A DNA stretch of 64,000 nucleotides from Pseudarthrobacter sulfonivorans (GTDB lineage Bacteria > Actinomycetota > Actinomycetes > Actinomycetales > Micrococcaceae). Location: contig NZ_CP013747.1 of the NCBI RefSeq assembly GCF_001484605.1, forward strand, positions 1,116,001 to 1,180,000, read 5' to 3'. A program made the translations under genes and the position numbers. Of this stretch, positions 1 through 9,578 are shown one piece after another (position 1 is the stretch's first letter; each line of letters starts with the position of its first letter). The notes below the pieces were generated by a model, which did not search any database, was not told where the DNA came from, and was given only the letters and a program-made list of their open reading frames with translations.

Positions 1-26
1 GTCACGCCCCGGATCAGGGACCGCAA

Positions 27-1196
27 CTAGCGCTCCAGCACAACAGCGAGGCCTTGCCCCACCCCGATGCAGATGGCGGCAACTCCAACCCCTCCCCCGC
101 GGCGCTTCAGTTCCCGTGCCAGGTGGATCAGGACGCGGGAGCCGGACGCGCCCAGCGGGTGTCCCACGGCCAGCGCGCCACCGTGAATGTTCACCTTCTC
201 CGGATCCAGGTCAGGCCACAGCCGCAGGCATGCCAGGCTTTGGGCCGCGAAGGCTTCATTGAGCTCCACAACATCGACGTCGGCCCAGGTCTTCCCTGCC
301 CGGGCCAGGGCCTGGTTGGCGGCCTCCACGGGCGCAATGCCGAAGATGTCTGGATCATTGCCGGCCACCCCGCGTGAAACGATGCGTGCCAGGGGTTCCG
401 TTTCCAGGGCGCCCTCACGGCCGATAAGCATGGCTGCTGCCCCGTCATTGAGCGGAGATGAATTGCCTGCAGTGACTGAGCCGCCGTCACGGAATGCCGG
501 AGCCAGGCCGGCCAAGGCCTCCCCCGAGGTGGTGGGCCGGACACCCTCGTCGGTGAGGAGTTGTGAATCCGGATGGGGCACCACCTCGTCGTCGTAGATG
601 CCCTCGGACCAGGCCTTCGCGGCCAGCCGGTGGCTGCGAACGGCGAACTGATCTTGCTCCACCCTCGAAATGTCGAACTTGTCGGCGAGGTTTTCCGCCG
701 TTTCGCCGTTGGAGATGGTCCAGGCCTGGTTCATCTTGGGGTTGACCATCCGCCAACCCAGCGTTGAACTGTGGAGGGTTTCAGGGCCGGCGGGATAGGC
801 CCGCTCGGGTTTTGCGAGGATCCAGGGCGCCCTGCTCATGGATTCGACGCCGCCGGCGACAACCAGATCGGCATCTCCGATTTCCACCGCTCGGCTGGCC
901 TGGATGGCAGCCTCGAGGCCGGAACCGCACAGCCGATTGACCGTGACGCCAGGCACCGACGTCGGAAGCCCGGCGAGCAGGGCAGCCATGCGCGCCACAT
1001 TGCGGTTGTCTTCTCCCGCACCGTTGGTGTTGCCCAGAATCACGTCATCGATCCTTTGAGTTTCCAGCCCTGGCTGCCTGTCTACCACTTCGCGGATGAC
1101 ATGGGAGGCCAAGTCGTCCGGACGGATGCCCGCCATCGACTTCCCGAATTTTCCGAAGGGGGTTCGGATCCCGTCGTAGATGAAGCTGCTTGCCAT
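27..1196 (-). CDS. thiolase (acetyl-CoA acyltransferase, beta-ketoadipyl-CoA thiolase-like)
   Basis: A 389-residue thiolase, full length for the family, which cleaves or condenses 3-oxoacyl-CoA with CoA in the cytosol. The nucleophilic cysteine sits in VNRLCGSG (Cys90). The other signature blocks are GHPLGASG (His346) and CIGVGQG (Cys376), with NEAF upstream. The NRLCGSGLEA form is typical of PcaF, the last step of the beta-ketoadipate pathway, and an aromatic-acid transporter lies 4 kb away; fatty-acid FadA or acetoacetyl-CoA thiolase remain possible. I chose the ATG at 1196 over an upstream in-frame start because an AAAGGCAG ribosome site lies just before it and the protein then begins at the normal thiolase N-terminus. 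It diverges from the hydrolase at 1482. Confidence 0.9.
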   Translation of the reverse strand: MASSFIYDGIRTPFGKFGKSMAGIRPDDLASHVIREVVDRQPGLETQRIDDVILGNTNGAGEDNRNVARMAALLAGLPTSVPGVTVNRLCGSGLEAAIQASRAVEIGDADLVVAGGVESMSRAPWILAKPERAYPAGPETLHSSTLGWRMVNPKMNQAWTISNGETAENLADKFDISRVEQDQFAVRSHRLAAKAWSEGIYDDEVVPHPDSQLLTDEGVRPTTSGEALAGLAPAFRDGGSVTAGNSSPLNDGAAAMLIGREGALETEPLARIVSRGVAGNDPDIFGIAPVEAANQALARAGKTWADVDVVELNEAFAAQSLACLRLWPDLDPEKVNIHGGALAVGHPLGASGSRVLIHLARELKRRGGGVGVAAICIGVGQGLAVVLER

Positions 1197-1282
1197 CGAT
1201 CTGCCTTTCATTGCGCGTGGGTGGGGGAAATTTGGGAGGGGGGCCGGCCCGCGGCCATGTGAGGAGCATACGCTAAAAAATC

Positions 1283-1336
1283 GTTGCAAGACATAGTCTA
1301 ACCATGTACGCTTATTTCATATCTTGCATCGCAAGG
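1283..1336. promoter_or_regulatory. inverted repeats in the divergent thiolase/hydrolase promoter region
   Basis: TGCAAGA (1285-1291) is matched by TCTTGCA (1322-1328), and the right arm overlaps the small palindrome TTGCATCGCAA (1325-1335). The stretch is visibly A/T-richer than its flanks and lies between two divergent genes, as a regulator-bound operator would. No regulator gene is adjacent in the window, so the assignment is inference only. Confidence 0.3.
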
Positions 1337-1481
1337 GCTTGGTCTTCCCGCTGGAAGCCAGGACTCAGGCCCTTCAGCCACCACGCAACTGATTCATCAC
1401 AAGATTCCCCGCGGCGCGCGGCGTGGCTCCCGCGGTTTCACACCTACCCGGCCGCGAACACCGGAGAGAAAAGAGAGACTC

Positions 1482-2375
1482 ATGGCAGAACGACTGGATG
1501 TTGAATTCATGGCCGAGGGTGGCATCAAGCTTCGTGCTTGGCTCTACCTCCCGGGTGGGCCGGGGCCTCATCCCGCCATCACCATGGCCCACGGCTATGC
1601 GGGCACAAGCGCCCACGGACTCGCTGCGTATGCCTCCCGCTTTGCCGACAACGGATTTGTGGTTCTGGTCCATGACCACCGGAATTTCGGCGCCAGCGAG
1701 GGGGAACTCCGCCACGACATCAATCCCTGGCAGCAGATCAAGGATTGGCGCCGGGCAGTGACCTATCTTGAGGGCAGGCCGGAAGTAGACGCCTCCCGCA
1801 TAGGCCTGTGGGGCTCAAGCTACTCCGGAGGGCACGCCCTGGTTCTGGGAGCCACGGAACAGCGGCTCAAAGCAGTAGTCTCCCAGGTGCCCGCCATCAA
1901 CGGCCATGTCGCCGGATCCAGGCGCGCGGTAGGCGACGCCAGGACGGCGCTGGAACAGTCCTTCATCGACGACGAAAGGGACCAGGCCGCCGGTAAAGCA
2001 CCCAGGATGATCGCAGTGGTGAGCAGTGATCCAAGCCAGCCTGCCGCATACCGGCTACCCTCCGCCGTCCGCTTCTACACGCAACCCGGCCCGGAAGAAT
2101 ACGGCTGGGACAACACCGTCACCTTGCAGTCCACCCGGGCAGCCCGCCTCTACGAACCCGGGGTCTGGGCATCAAGGGTATCGCCGAAGCCGCTGCTCTT
2201 CATCGTGGCCGCTGACGATGAACTGACCGGCACGGACCTGGCCCTCGAAGCCTACGAACAGGCCCAGGAGCCCAAATCCCTGGTGATGCTTCCGGGGGGC
2301 CACTTCGAGCCGTACGTCGAGAACTTTGAAGACTCAAGTTCCGCCGCCCTCAGCTGGTTTTTGCAGCATCTCTAA
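1482..2375 (+). CDS. alpha/beta hydrolase (dienelactone-hydrolase/acetyl-esterase type)
   Basis: A 297-residue cytosolic alpha/beta hydrolase with no signal peptide. Visible elements are the oxyanion-side MAHGYAG block (35-41), the nucleophile elbow GSSYSGG (111-117), a late acidic residue in ADDELTG and the catalytic-His region PGGHFEPY. Substrate cannot be read from the sequence; esters or lactones are likely. An MBL-fold hydrolase begins 34 bp downstream and a TDT carrier follows that, so the three probably form one operon. The ATG at 1482 follows GGAGAAAAGAGAG, a good ribosome site. Confidence 0.85.
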   Translation: MAERLDVEFMAEGGIKLRAWLYLPGGPGPHPAITMAHGYAGTSAHGLAAYASRFADNGFVVLVHDHRNFGASEGELRHDINPWQQIKDWRRAVTYLEGRPEVDASRIGLWGSSYSGGHALVLGATEQRLKAVVSQVPAINGHVAGSRRAVGDARTALEQSFIDDERDQAAGKAPRMIAVVSSDPSQPAAYRLPSAVRFYTQPGPEEYGWDNTVTLQSTRAARLYEPGVWASRVSPKPLLFIVAADDELTGTDLALEAYEQAQEPKSLVMLPGGHFEPYVENFEDSSSAALSWFLQHL

Positions 2376-2409
2376 GCCCCCACCAACTTCAGGGAAAGTG
2401 ACACATACT

Positions 2410-3261
2410 ATGGCACCCACAGCCGAGCTCGTTTACGACGTCTTCGTCTCCGGCACCTTGCCTCAAACAGGAAGAGGAACACTCCCGAACGGGGACCCGC
2501 GCATCTGGTCCCCGCTGTCCTCCACGCTGATCTCCGGACAGGAGAAGGCGGTGCTGGTTGACCCGCCCATGACGGTGGAACAGACAAGGAGGGTCGGGGA
2601 CTGGATCGAAACATCGGGGAAGACCCTCAGCCACATCTACATCACCCACGGCCACGGCGACCACTGGTTCGGCGCAGGTCCCCTTGCGGAGCGGTTTCCG
2701 GGCGTCACAGTACTGGCAACCCCGGGCACGCTTCAGGAGATGGCGATGCACGGCTCCCCCGGGTTCCGCGCCTCTTTTTGGGACTCGATTTTCCCGGACC
2801 AGATTCCGCCCACAACCACAGTGACCCAGGCAGTCGAGAGTGGGTCGTTTGAACTTGAGGGTCATGAACTGCAGATTGTTGAAGTGGGCCATACCGATAC
2901 TGACAACACCACCATGCTGTTCGTTCCATCCGTTGGGCTCCTGGTAGCTGGGGATGCCGTGTACAACGGGGTACACCCCTACCTGACGGAGTCGCAGGAT
3001 GGGGGCATCGAATCCTGGCTGCGGGCGCTTGATATCGCGGAGAGCCTCGAGCCAAAGTTTGTGGTGGCGGGACACAAGAAACCCGCATCACCGGACCTGC
3101 CCGGACAGATCCAAGAGACCCGCGGGTACCTTTTGGATGCATCAAAGCTCCTGGCCGAGGAACCAACGCCGGAGGAGTTCTTCTCGGCAATGCTTGCGCT
3201 TCATCCTGATCGGATAAACCCCGGCGCGTTGTGGGGTGCGGCCCTGAAACTGCTCAGTTGA
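2410..3261 (+). CDS. MBL-fold metallo-hydrolase
   Basis: A 283-residue metallo-beta-lactamase-fold protein. The dinuclear zinc motif HxHxDH appears as THGHGDHW at about residues 78-85, followed by a second-shell His in EVGHTDTDN, the metal-bridging Asp in VAGDAVYNG and a terminal His in VVAGHKKP. Such proteins are usually thioester, lactone or phosphoester hydrolases. The start at 2410 is taken because GGGAAAG lies before it; an upstream in-frame ATG at 2326 falls inside the preceding hydrolase gene. It is the second gene of a presumed three-gene operon. Confidence 0.88.
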   Translation: MAPTAELVYDVFVSGTLPQTGRGTLPNGDPRIWSPLSSTLISGQEKAVLVDPPMTVEQTRRVGDWIETSGKTLSHIYITHGHGDHWFGAGPLAERFPGVTVLATPGTLQEMAMHGSPGFRASFWDSIFPDQIPPTTTVTQAVESGSFELEGHELQIVEVGHTDTDNTTMLFVPSVGLLVAGDAVYNGVHPYLTESQDGGIESWLRALDIAESLEPKFVVAGHKKPASPDLPGQIQETRGYLLDASKLLAEEPTPEEFFSAMLALHPDRINPGALWGAALKLLS

Positions 3262-3281
3262 CCAGTCACCCGGCGTCCACG

Positions 3282-4292
3282 ATGGAGCCCGCCGCGCCGG
3301 CCTCGGAAGCAGGTGTCCATCCCGATCTCCTCACTGAACCTTCGCCAAAGCCTCCGACGCACCCCTTCAACCTGTTTGCCATTCCGCTAGGCATCACCGG
3401 GTTGGGGGGTGCCTGGCAGGCGGCCCGTCTGACACTTCAGGCCCCCGCGTGGCCTGCGGAAGTCTTCTATGGGATCAGTGCCGCTGTCTGGTCCGTCCTG
3501 CTTGCCTGGTACCTGGCGAAAAGTTTCCGGTCCAAGTTCAACGGACACTTCGACAAGGAACTGAGACACCCCGGAACTGGCCCGTCGGCGTCCTTCATTC
3601 CCTTGGTGGGCATCCTCCTGAGCAGTCACTACACCGAATACAACAAGGCGTTCTGGTCCGCGCTGTGCCTGTTCTTCATCGTCGCCCTTACGCTCCTCGG
3701 AGCCAGACTTCTCGTCCATTGGCTGACCGGCGGAGTGACTTTGGAATGGGTTCACCCTGGCTACCTGCTTCCCGTTGCTGCGGGTCCCTTTATCGCCAGC
3801 ATCGGATTCTCCACCATGGGCTGGCCCCAAGCGGCGATCGCAGCGTGGGGAACCGCTGGTTTTTTCTGGCTGATGATCGGGACTGTGGTGACAGTCCGTT
3901 TCATGGCAGGAATTGAAATGCCGGACGACTTGAAGCCTGTCTTGGCCGGATACATGGCCGCTCCGGCCACGGCCTGCGTCGCGTGGATAGTCATCCGCCC
4001 GGACGGTTCCGGAATCATCCAGTTGGGCCTCACGGGAATCCTCTTCATGATGATTCTGATGCAGGTACTTTTGATTCCCCAGTACAGCAGACTGCAGTTT
4101 GCGCTGACGTTCTGGATATTCACATTCCCGGTGTCAACGTCGGCGAGCTACGGCATCAGATGGTTCGGCACCCTCGGCGTTGCCGGCTCGGAAGTCATCT
4201 CTTGGGTCCTCTTAGGCCTAGCGACGGCTTTTGTTCTTGGTATCGGGATGCGGACGCTTGTACACGTCTTTCGCGCACGTAGACGGCGCTGA
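3282..4292 (+). CDS. TDT/SLAC1-family membrane carrier (TehA-like)
   Basis: An integral membrane protein of about 336 residues with roughly ten hydrophobic segments, matching the tellurite-resistance/dicarboxylate transporter (TDT, TehA/SLAC1) fold in length and pattern, for example PFNLFAIPLGITGLGG for the first segment. Members are anion channels or exporters; the substrate here is unknown. An alternative GTG start at 3231 would overlap the end of the MBL gene, so the start is uncertain. It follows the hydrolase and MBL genes closely and is probably cotranscribed, possibly exporting an acidic product of those enzymes (inference). Confidence 0.8.
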   Translation: MEPAAPASEAGVHPDLLTEPSPKPPTHPFNLFAIPLGITGLGGAWQAARLTLQAPAWPAEVFYGISAAVWSVLLAWYLAKSFRSKFNGHFDKELRHPGTGPSASFIPLVGILLSSHYTEYNKAFWSALCLFFIVALTLLGARLLVHWLTGGVTLEWVHPGYLLPVAAGPFIASIGFSTMGWPQAAIAAWGTAGFFWLMIGTVVTVRFMAGIEMPDDLKPVLAGYMAAPATACVAWIVIRPDGSGIIQLGLTGILFMMILMQVLLIPQYSRLQFALTFWIFTFPVSTSASYGIRWFGTLGVAGSEVISWVLLGLATAFVLGIGMRTLVHVFRARRRR

Positions 4293-4960
4293 CTCTGCGA
4301 CACGGCCGCCCCACAGCAATGTCAGGCGCGTAAGCGCCTAATGCAATGTTCGACGGCGGGGGCTTGGGTTGTGGGAAATGGTTGCAGAAAGAGCCTGCCG
4401 AGTGGGCCCCGCCGCCCCCGAGCAACTTCAAGTACCGTGCCGTCGTCCAGCGCATCCGGAACATCCCTGTCCCGAGGCATCGAGTAGGAAAGCCTGCGGT
4501 TCAAAGACCGCTACCACCTCAAAGCCGGCCTGCCGCCGGCTCTCTTTCGTTAAGTCCACAGTCCAGGTTCCCCCTCGTGCCATCTGCACCGCCGGCTAGC
4601 GTGAAGTTGCGGTTTCGCTCCCGGTGCTGCTGGCGGGGCGCTGATTCGCACCCGGACCTACCCAAGGTTGCGCGTTCACGGCTTCACCCGGACTTCAGTT
4701 GTAGAACGGTTCCTCAGACGGTTCACCGGCGATTTTAGTGGGCGTTTGTATGTCCGCTGGGACCCGTCCATGGTCTTGCGCTTGCGGGACATGACTCCTC
4801 CTGCTGCCTCAGCCAACAGCCGAGCCACCTTGCTCCTGAACGTCGGCAAGGTGGCTCGGACTGGACTATGCATCGCTCCCGCACGGGTGACCGTACGAAC
4901 GTCTACAGTGGATGGACCGCTATTCGGCCGACGGTATCGGGTCGGAGAACGTAGGCCGCG
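4293..4960. other. gene-free stretch with two hairpins
   Basis: No convincing gene is visible in this 668-bp gap between convergent genes. It holds a hairpin at 4523-4541 (AGCCGGC/GCCGGCT) followed by CTCTTTCG, a candidate terminator for the TDT gene. A second, perfect 13-bp inverted repeat lies at 4821-4833/4846-4858 (CGAGCCACCTTGC) with a 12-nt loop and may end transcription of the minus-strand transporter. Neither has a clear T run, as is common in actinobacteria. Confidence 0.5.
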
Positions 4961-6352
4961 CTATGAGCCTGCGCGCGAACGCCTTGTGGTAATAGCCTTG
5001 ACTGCACCGACGGCCGCAGCTCCAGCCAAGAGCGGAATCGCCAAGGCGAAGAAGATCTGAGCCACGTCCCATCCTGCACCCAGCATCACGCCACCCAGCA
5101 AACCGCTAACGATGGAACCGGCCTTGCCGAAACTGTGCATCCAGGACACGCCGGTTGCCCGGGCCTCGGTGGGGAAAACCGATGTGCTCAGTGCGTTCAT
5201 GCCACTGTTGGCTCCCACCAGCACAACTCCGATGGTGAAGCCTAGAACCAGCAGCAGGGGCAAGGTCAGGCTGACTGATGCCAGGATCCATGCCGCTCCC
5301 GCGGCCAGTGTGAAGGCCGCACCGATGGATACATATCTGCCCAACTTCTCCATGGCAAAACCGATGGCCAAAGCTCCGACGACACCGCCGAGGCCGAACA
5401 TCGACACGACATTGCCTGTACCCGCGGCGTCGATGTTGAGTTGCTTGACGATGAGCGGCAGGTAGTTCAGGAACATGTATACGACTGCGGCGCAGATGAA
5501 GTAGCAAAGCCAGATCAACAGCGATACGACGACAAGTTTCTTTGAAAGCACCGCCCTGACGCCTCCAACCGGCTTCTTGCCGCCAGTGGGGGGCGCCCCT
5601 GTTAGATCCACCGTGTTCACGTCGAAACCGGGAATGATGGCACTCAGAACCTTTGTCACGTTTTCTGTCCGCCCTCCCCGTCGGATCATGAAGACAGTAG
5701 ATTCCGGCAGGCCCCACACCAGGGCGGGCAGCAGTATCAATGCGAGGACTGTTCCGGTCCCCAGCAGCCACTGCCAGCCCAGAGTCGGAATAATGGTTGA
5801 TGCCAAGAAGCCGGTGATTACTGTCCCTAAAGGGAAGCCGGTGAACGTGATGGCCACAATGGCCGCCTTCCGTTTTTCAGGCGCGAACTCGGCCACCAGA
5901 GTGATGACCAGGGGCATAACAGCCCCTAGGAACAGGCAGGCCACTACCCGGAAGATTCCTAAGGTCAGGTCGTTTTGAGAAAGCGCGCCCCCTAAAGTGG
6001 CGAGTCCGAACCCGGCCGTGCCGACTATGATCGGGAGCCTTCGGCCAATCTGGTCAGATAGCGGACCAGCCACCATCGAACCGACTGTAAGCCCGACAAC
6101 TCCTAGTGTGACCAAGGTTGTAACTGTTGCCAGCGAGGTACCCCACTGGGTGATTATTTGGGGGTAGATAAATCCCCAAATGCCGATTTCAACTCCCTCG
6201 AGGGTCATCGTCAGGAACCCGAGAAGGATAATCACGCGCCGCCTGTTACCCAAGGGGGCTTGATTAAGTAATTCCTGGACGGTCAGCTGGGACGAAGCTG
6301 AGGGCTTAGCTCGGAGGTCGGTCGTCTTTGACGCCTCGTTGGCAGTTGCCAT
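4961..6352 (-). CDS. MFS transporter, aromatic acid:H+ symporter (AAHS) type
   Basis: A 463-residue twelve-helix MFS protein. The loop 2-3 motif is GPLSDQIGRR, and a motif-A-like repeat is present in the second half. The N-terminal EGVEIGIWGF segment and the long central loop (about 225-270) match the AAHS subgroup that imports benzoate, 4-hydroxybenzoate or protocatechuate with protons. Aromatic import fits the PcaF-like thiolase 4 kb away, although no ring-cleavage genes are in the window. AAAGGC lies upstream of the ATG at 6352. Confidence 0.85.
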   Translation of the reverse strand: MATANEASKTTDLRAKPSASSQLTVQELLNQAPLGNRRRVIILLGFLTMTLEGVEIGIWGFIYPQIITQWGTSLATVTTLVTLGVVGLTVGSMVAGPLSDQIGRRLPIIVGTAGFGLATLGGALSQNDLTLGIFRVVACLFLGAVMPLVITLVAEFAPEKRKAAIVAITFTGFPLGTVITGFLASTIIPTLGWQWLLGTGTVLALILLPALVWGLPESTVFMIRRGGRTENVTKVLSAIIPGFDVNTVDLTGAPPTGGKKPVGGVRAVLSKKLVVVSLLIWLCYFICAAVVYMFLNYLPLIVKQLNIDAAGTGNVVSMFGLGGVVGALAIGFAMEKLGRYVSIGAAFTLAAGAAWILASVSLTLPLLLVLGFTIGVVLVGANSGMNALSTSVFPTEARATGVSWMHSFGKAGSIVSGLLGGVMLGAGWDVAQIFFALAIPLLAGAAAVGAVKAITTRRSRAGS

Positions 6353-6856
6353 GATGTGTGCCTTTCTAGAGCACGCCGTCGGTAGTAGGCGTGCGAGAGC
6401 CGATGCGAAGTTTGTAATGCTCGTGAATCCCGGGCACGCAGCCTTCCATGAGGCATTGCGAGGGGATCCGCGATAGAAAGAAGCTTAGGCTATTGAGTTA
6501 TTTCTCACAATGGCCAACTCTGGGAATTTCAACGCTTCTGTCCGACAACCCCCGCATTGTCTGAAATAGGCCACTAGGCTACGCTTCTGCTTGTTTCAGC
6601 GTCAGCGAGCCGGTCGCGATCAGCCTTGAAATATGAAAGTGTACGGAAGCTGCCCACCACAACAGGTGCTGACCTCGCTCGTTCATGACCATCAACCGGT
6701 CGCGGCTCTCTGGAGTCAACTGCCTACTGGTATCCGGGAGCTGCTGAGCGTAGCGTCGAATGCGACAGACCAAGGCGGTGCTGAGGTTGACGTGTCTGCA
6801 CCGGCGCCCACCCACTGGGGTCAAGCCGTTGAAGTCAATCCGCTGAAGGAGCCGGG
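6353..6856. other. divergent intergenic region, no confident gene
   Basis: This region separates the minus-strand transporter from the plus-strand GH enzyme and should hold both promoters. A minus-strand reading frame of about 104 codons (6579-6893) spans it, but it overlaps the start of the enzyme gene and I recognise nothing in it. The part at 6480-6560 is A/T-richer than its surroundings, consistent with promoter DNA. Confidence 0.4.
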
Positions 6857-9013
6857 ATGACTGGATGGAATGCCGACACTGCTGCCGGCCCACTTGGTGC
6901 CGGAACGGTCACGCTGGTGGAGGGCTCATCCTTCTGTATCTCCTTGGCGAACGGGGACATCCATCCGGAGCACCCGCACGGGGTTTTCTACGAGGACACC
7001 CGCATCCTGTCCCGCTGGAATCTGACCGTCAACGGCCAGCCCTTGGAGCCGCTTGCTGCGAAGACGAAGGAGCCGTACCGGGCGCTGTTTGCCGGCCGCG
7101 TTCCCCGCTCCGACGGGTACGCCGACAGCCCGCTGATCGTGGAGCGGCTTCGCGAAGTGGGTGCCGGAATCCTTGAGAAGATCACGGTCCGGAACTACTC
7201 AGCGGACGCAGCCGAGTGCGTGGTTTCCCTCAGGATCGAGGCAGATTTCGCGGACCTTTTCGAGGTGAAGGAAGCCCGTATCCACCGGCGCTGGGACCAG
7301 TTCCGCGAATCGGATCGCGATTCGTTGACCATCCGGGCCGCTTGGCAGGACGTCCGGAAGGGCGTTGTCGTGTCGGCCAGCGGTGCCGACGTCGCAGCGG
7401 AGGCTCTGACGTACCGGATAGCTGTTCCCCCGCATGGAGAATGGAGCACCCGGGTGAGCGTAATGCCCACCGTCGACGGCGCCGGGTCAGTGGAACCGTT
7501 TGTTCGTCCGGCCGGTGGCGAAGTGTCTCCGAGCGACCGCCGCCGCCGGGAGTGGGTGGCGAAGATTCCGGTGCTGCAGATGGGCAACCGCTCCATCGAA
7601 AGGACCCTGCGGCGCAGCTACGACGACCTGGGCGCACTTCGGATTGAAGATCCCGACCACCCGGACCGGATCGTGGTGGCCGCCGGCGCCCCATGGTTCA
7701 TGACCCTGTTCGGACGCGACTCGCTGTGGGCGTCGCTGATGGCGCTTCCGGTGGACCCCTCCCTGGCCTTGGGCACCATCCAGACACTTGCTGATCGCCA
7801 GGGCCGCGTCGTGGACACCATGAGCGAGGAGGAGCCAGGCAAGATCCTGCACGAGGTCCGGCTGGGCGTCTCCACCGGGCTGGCCCTGGGTGGAAAGTCC
7901 GCGTACTTCGGCAGCGTCGACGCCACCCCACTGTTCGTGGCCCTGCTCGGTGAAGTCAGCCGCTGGGGCTTCGCCGCGGATACCATCGCCGCCCTGCTCC
8001 CCCACGCGGATCGGGCGCTGGACTGGATCCGGGACTACGGCGACAAAGACGGCGACGGCTTCGTCGAATATAAGCGCCTCAACGACCGCGGGCTGATCAA
8101 CCAGGGCTGGAAGGATTCCTGGGACGGCATCAACTTCGCCGACGGCAGCCTGGCCGAACCGCCCATCGCACTGTGCGAAGTGCAGGGCTATCTCTACGGC
8201 GCGTATCTGGGCCGTTCCTGGATGGCCTACGACGCCGGCGACGCGGACCTGGCCGCCGAGTACCGGGAACGCGCGGCGCGGCTGAAGAGGCAATTCAACG
8301 AACAGTTCTGGCTGCCCGAGCGGGGCTACTACGCCATCGCACTGGATGGCAGGAAGCGGCCGGTCGATGCATGCACTTCGAACATGGGGCATTGCCTGTT
8401 GTTCGGAATCATCGATGAGGACAAGGCGCCGCTGGTAGCGGAGCGGCTGATGTCCCCGGAAATGTTCAGCGGCTGGGGAGTGCGGACACTGGCCAGCGAC
8501 ATGGGCGCCTACAACCCCGCCAGCTACCACAACGGATCGGTCTGGCCCCACGACAACGCGATCATCGCGACAGGCCTCCTGCGCTACGGCTTCGTGGAGC
8601 AGGCGCAGCGGATCTCCACAGCCCTGCTGGAGGCGGCCGAGTACTCGGAAGGACGGCTGCCAGAGCTCTTCTGCGGCTTCAGCCGCGAGCACTTCGAGGA
8701 ACCCGTCCCCTACCCGACGGCCTGTTCGCCGCAGGCCTGGGCGGCCACCACCCCGATCATGCTGATAAGAAGCCTGATGGGCTACTACGCCGACGTTGCC
8801 CTCGGCGGCCTGTGGATGGATCCAGTGCTTCCGGAATCGTATGGTGACCTGCACATCACCAACGCGCCCATGGCCGGCGGCCGGATCACCATCGACATCT
8901 CCGGTTCCGACGCGACCATCGAGGGGCTGCCCGACGGTATGGAGTTCCACCGCGGGACGCGCCCCTGGGCTGCTGATCTGGTACGAGATCCCAGCCTGCA
9001 TCGAAGGCTCTGA
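6857..9013 (+). CDS. glycogen debranching-like glycoside hydrolase (GDE_N / (alpha/alpha)6 barrel)
   Basis: A 718-residue cytosolic protein. The N-terminal part (about 15-215) is the beta-rich glycogen-debranching N-terminal domain, with the family start EGSSFCISLANGDI and the HGVFYEDTRILSRW block. The rest is an (alpha/alpha)6 catalytic domain of the amylo-alpha-1,6-glucosidase/trehalase type, with GRDSLWASL, NQGWKDSWDG and NPASYHNGSVWPHD as the substrate-pocket blocks. The likely role is release of glucose or other residues from alpha-glucans or glucosides; the exact specificity is unknown. The gene stands alone. Confidence 0.88.
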   Translation: MTGWNADTAAGPLGAGTVTLVEGSSFCISLANGDIHPEHPHGVFYEDTRILSRWNLTVNGQPLEPLAAKTKEPYRALFAGRVPRSDGYADSPLIVERLREVGAGILEKITVRNYSADAAECVVSLRIEADFADLFEVKEARIHRRWDQFRESDRDSLTIRAAWQDVRKGVVVSASGADVAAEALTYRIAVPPHGEWSTRVSVMPTVDGAGSVEPFVRPAGGEVSPSDRRRREWVAKIPVLQMGNRSIERTLRRSYDDLGALRIEDPDHPDRIVVAAGAPWFMTLFGRDSLWASLMALPVDPSLALGTIQTLADRQGRVVDTMSEEEPGKILHEVRLGVSTGLALGGKSAYFGSVDATPLFVALLGEVSRWGFAADTIAALLPHADRALDWIRDYGDKDGDGFVEYKRLNDRGLINQGWKDSWDGINFADGSLAEPPIALCEVQGYLYGAYLGRSWMAYDAGDADLAAEYRERAARLKRQFNEQFWLPERGYYAIALDGRKRPVDACTSNMGHCLLFGIIDEDKAPLVAERLMSPEMFSGWGVRTLASDMGAYNPASYHNGSVWPHDNAIIATGLLRYGFVEQAQRISTALLEAAEYSEGRLPELFCGFSREHFEEPVPYPTACSPQAWAATTPIMLIRSLMGYYADVALGGLWMDPVLPESYGDLHITNAPMAGGRITIDISGSDATIEGLPDGMEFHRGTRPWAADLVRDPSLHRRL

Positions 9014-9109
9014 ACTTAGCGCTCGAGAGGCAACGGGGCAGGCCATGCGCGGTTAGCAATCAACGTCAAGTATCACTGAGGAACCTGATCCAAACGAGGG
9101 TTAAGTAGC

Positions 9110-9121
9110 TAAAATGGACCA
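9110..9121 (+). promoter_or_regulatory. -10 box directly before a leaderless ATG
   Basis: TAAAAT at 9110-9115 is followed by GGACC and then ATG at 9121. A -10 hexamer ending 5 nt before the start codon predicts a transcript that begins at or next to the ATG. The same 14 bases, TAAAATGGACCATG, precede the paralogue at 26007. No clear -35 box is visible. Confidence 0.5.
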
Positions 9122-9483
9122 TGTTGGTCTTCCCAGCCATCGGACTCCTGCTCTGGATTGCCTTCCTTCTTGTCGGGCTGGTCCTGGCCAGCATTCTCTG
9201 GGCGCTGTCCAGTCTGGCGTTCTGGATTACCGGCCTGAAGCCGCTGACCAGTCAGAAGAAAGTCACCAGCGCCAGACCGGACCCACCCCGGGTCCAACGC
9301 CCCGTCCCGGACCCGGCTCCGACCCGGGCAGCACCCCCGGTTCGAGACCGGGCACCGCGGCCCGCACCAGCCCCAGCCTCGTCCGACATCTGGCCCAAAT
9401 GGACTCCTGCCCACAGGCGATACGTCGATGAGGAGTTGGCCCTTTGGCAGGAGCAGTTCGACGCGCTGAACTCCAGCAAGTAG
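9121..9483 (+). CDS. small membrane protein with C-terminal DIWPKW motif (copy 1)
   Basis: A 120-residue protein I do not recognise. One long hydrophobic stretch (about 3-37) is followed by a Pro/Ala/Arg-rich linker (45-85) and a conserved C-terminal block beginning SDIWPKWTPAHRR and ending LWQEQFDALNSSK. This is a tail-like topology with a soluble amphipathic end. A clear paralogue lies at 26007-26372, conserved at both ends and divergent in the linker. No ribosome site precedes the ATG; the context suggests a leaderless message. The short open frame from an ATG at 9114 is out of frame and has no homologous counterpart. Confidence 0.8.
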   Translation: MLVFPAIGLLLWIAFLLVGLVLASILWALSSLAFWITGLKPLTSQKKVTSARPDPPRVQRPVPDPAPTRAAPPVRDRAPRPAPAPASSDIWPKWTPAHRRYVDEELALWQEQFDALNSSK

Positions 9484-9578
9484 AAACTGCTCCAAATCGA
9501 CAGGTCTTGTCACGCAGTTAACCGCTCATTCACGCCGCTCTCACAACATGTCCAACAGGCCTCCGTACGGTCGAACCC

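Noticed and set aside
6579..6893. Minus-strand 104-codon frame between the transporter and the GH enzyme
   Set aside because: It overlaps the start of a confident gene, has no ribosome site or recognisable domain, and lies in promoter DNA.
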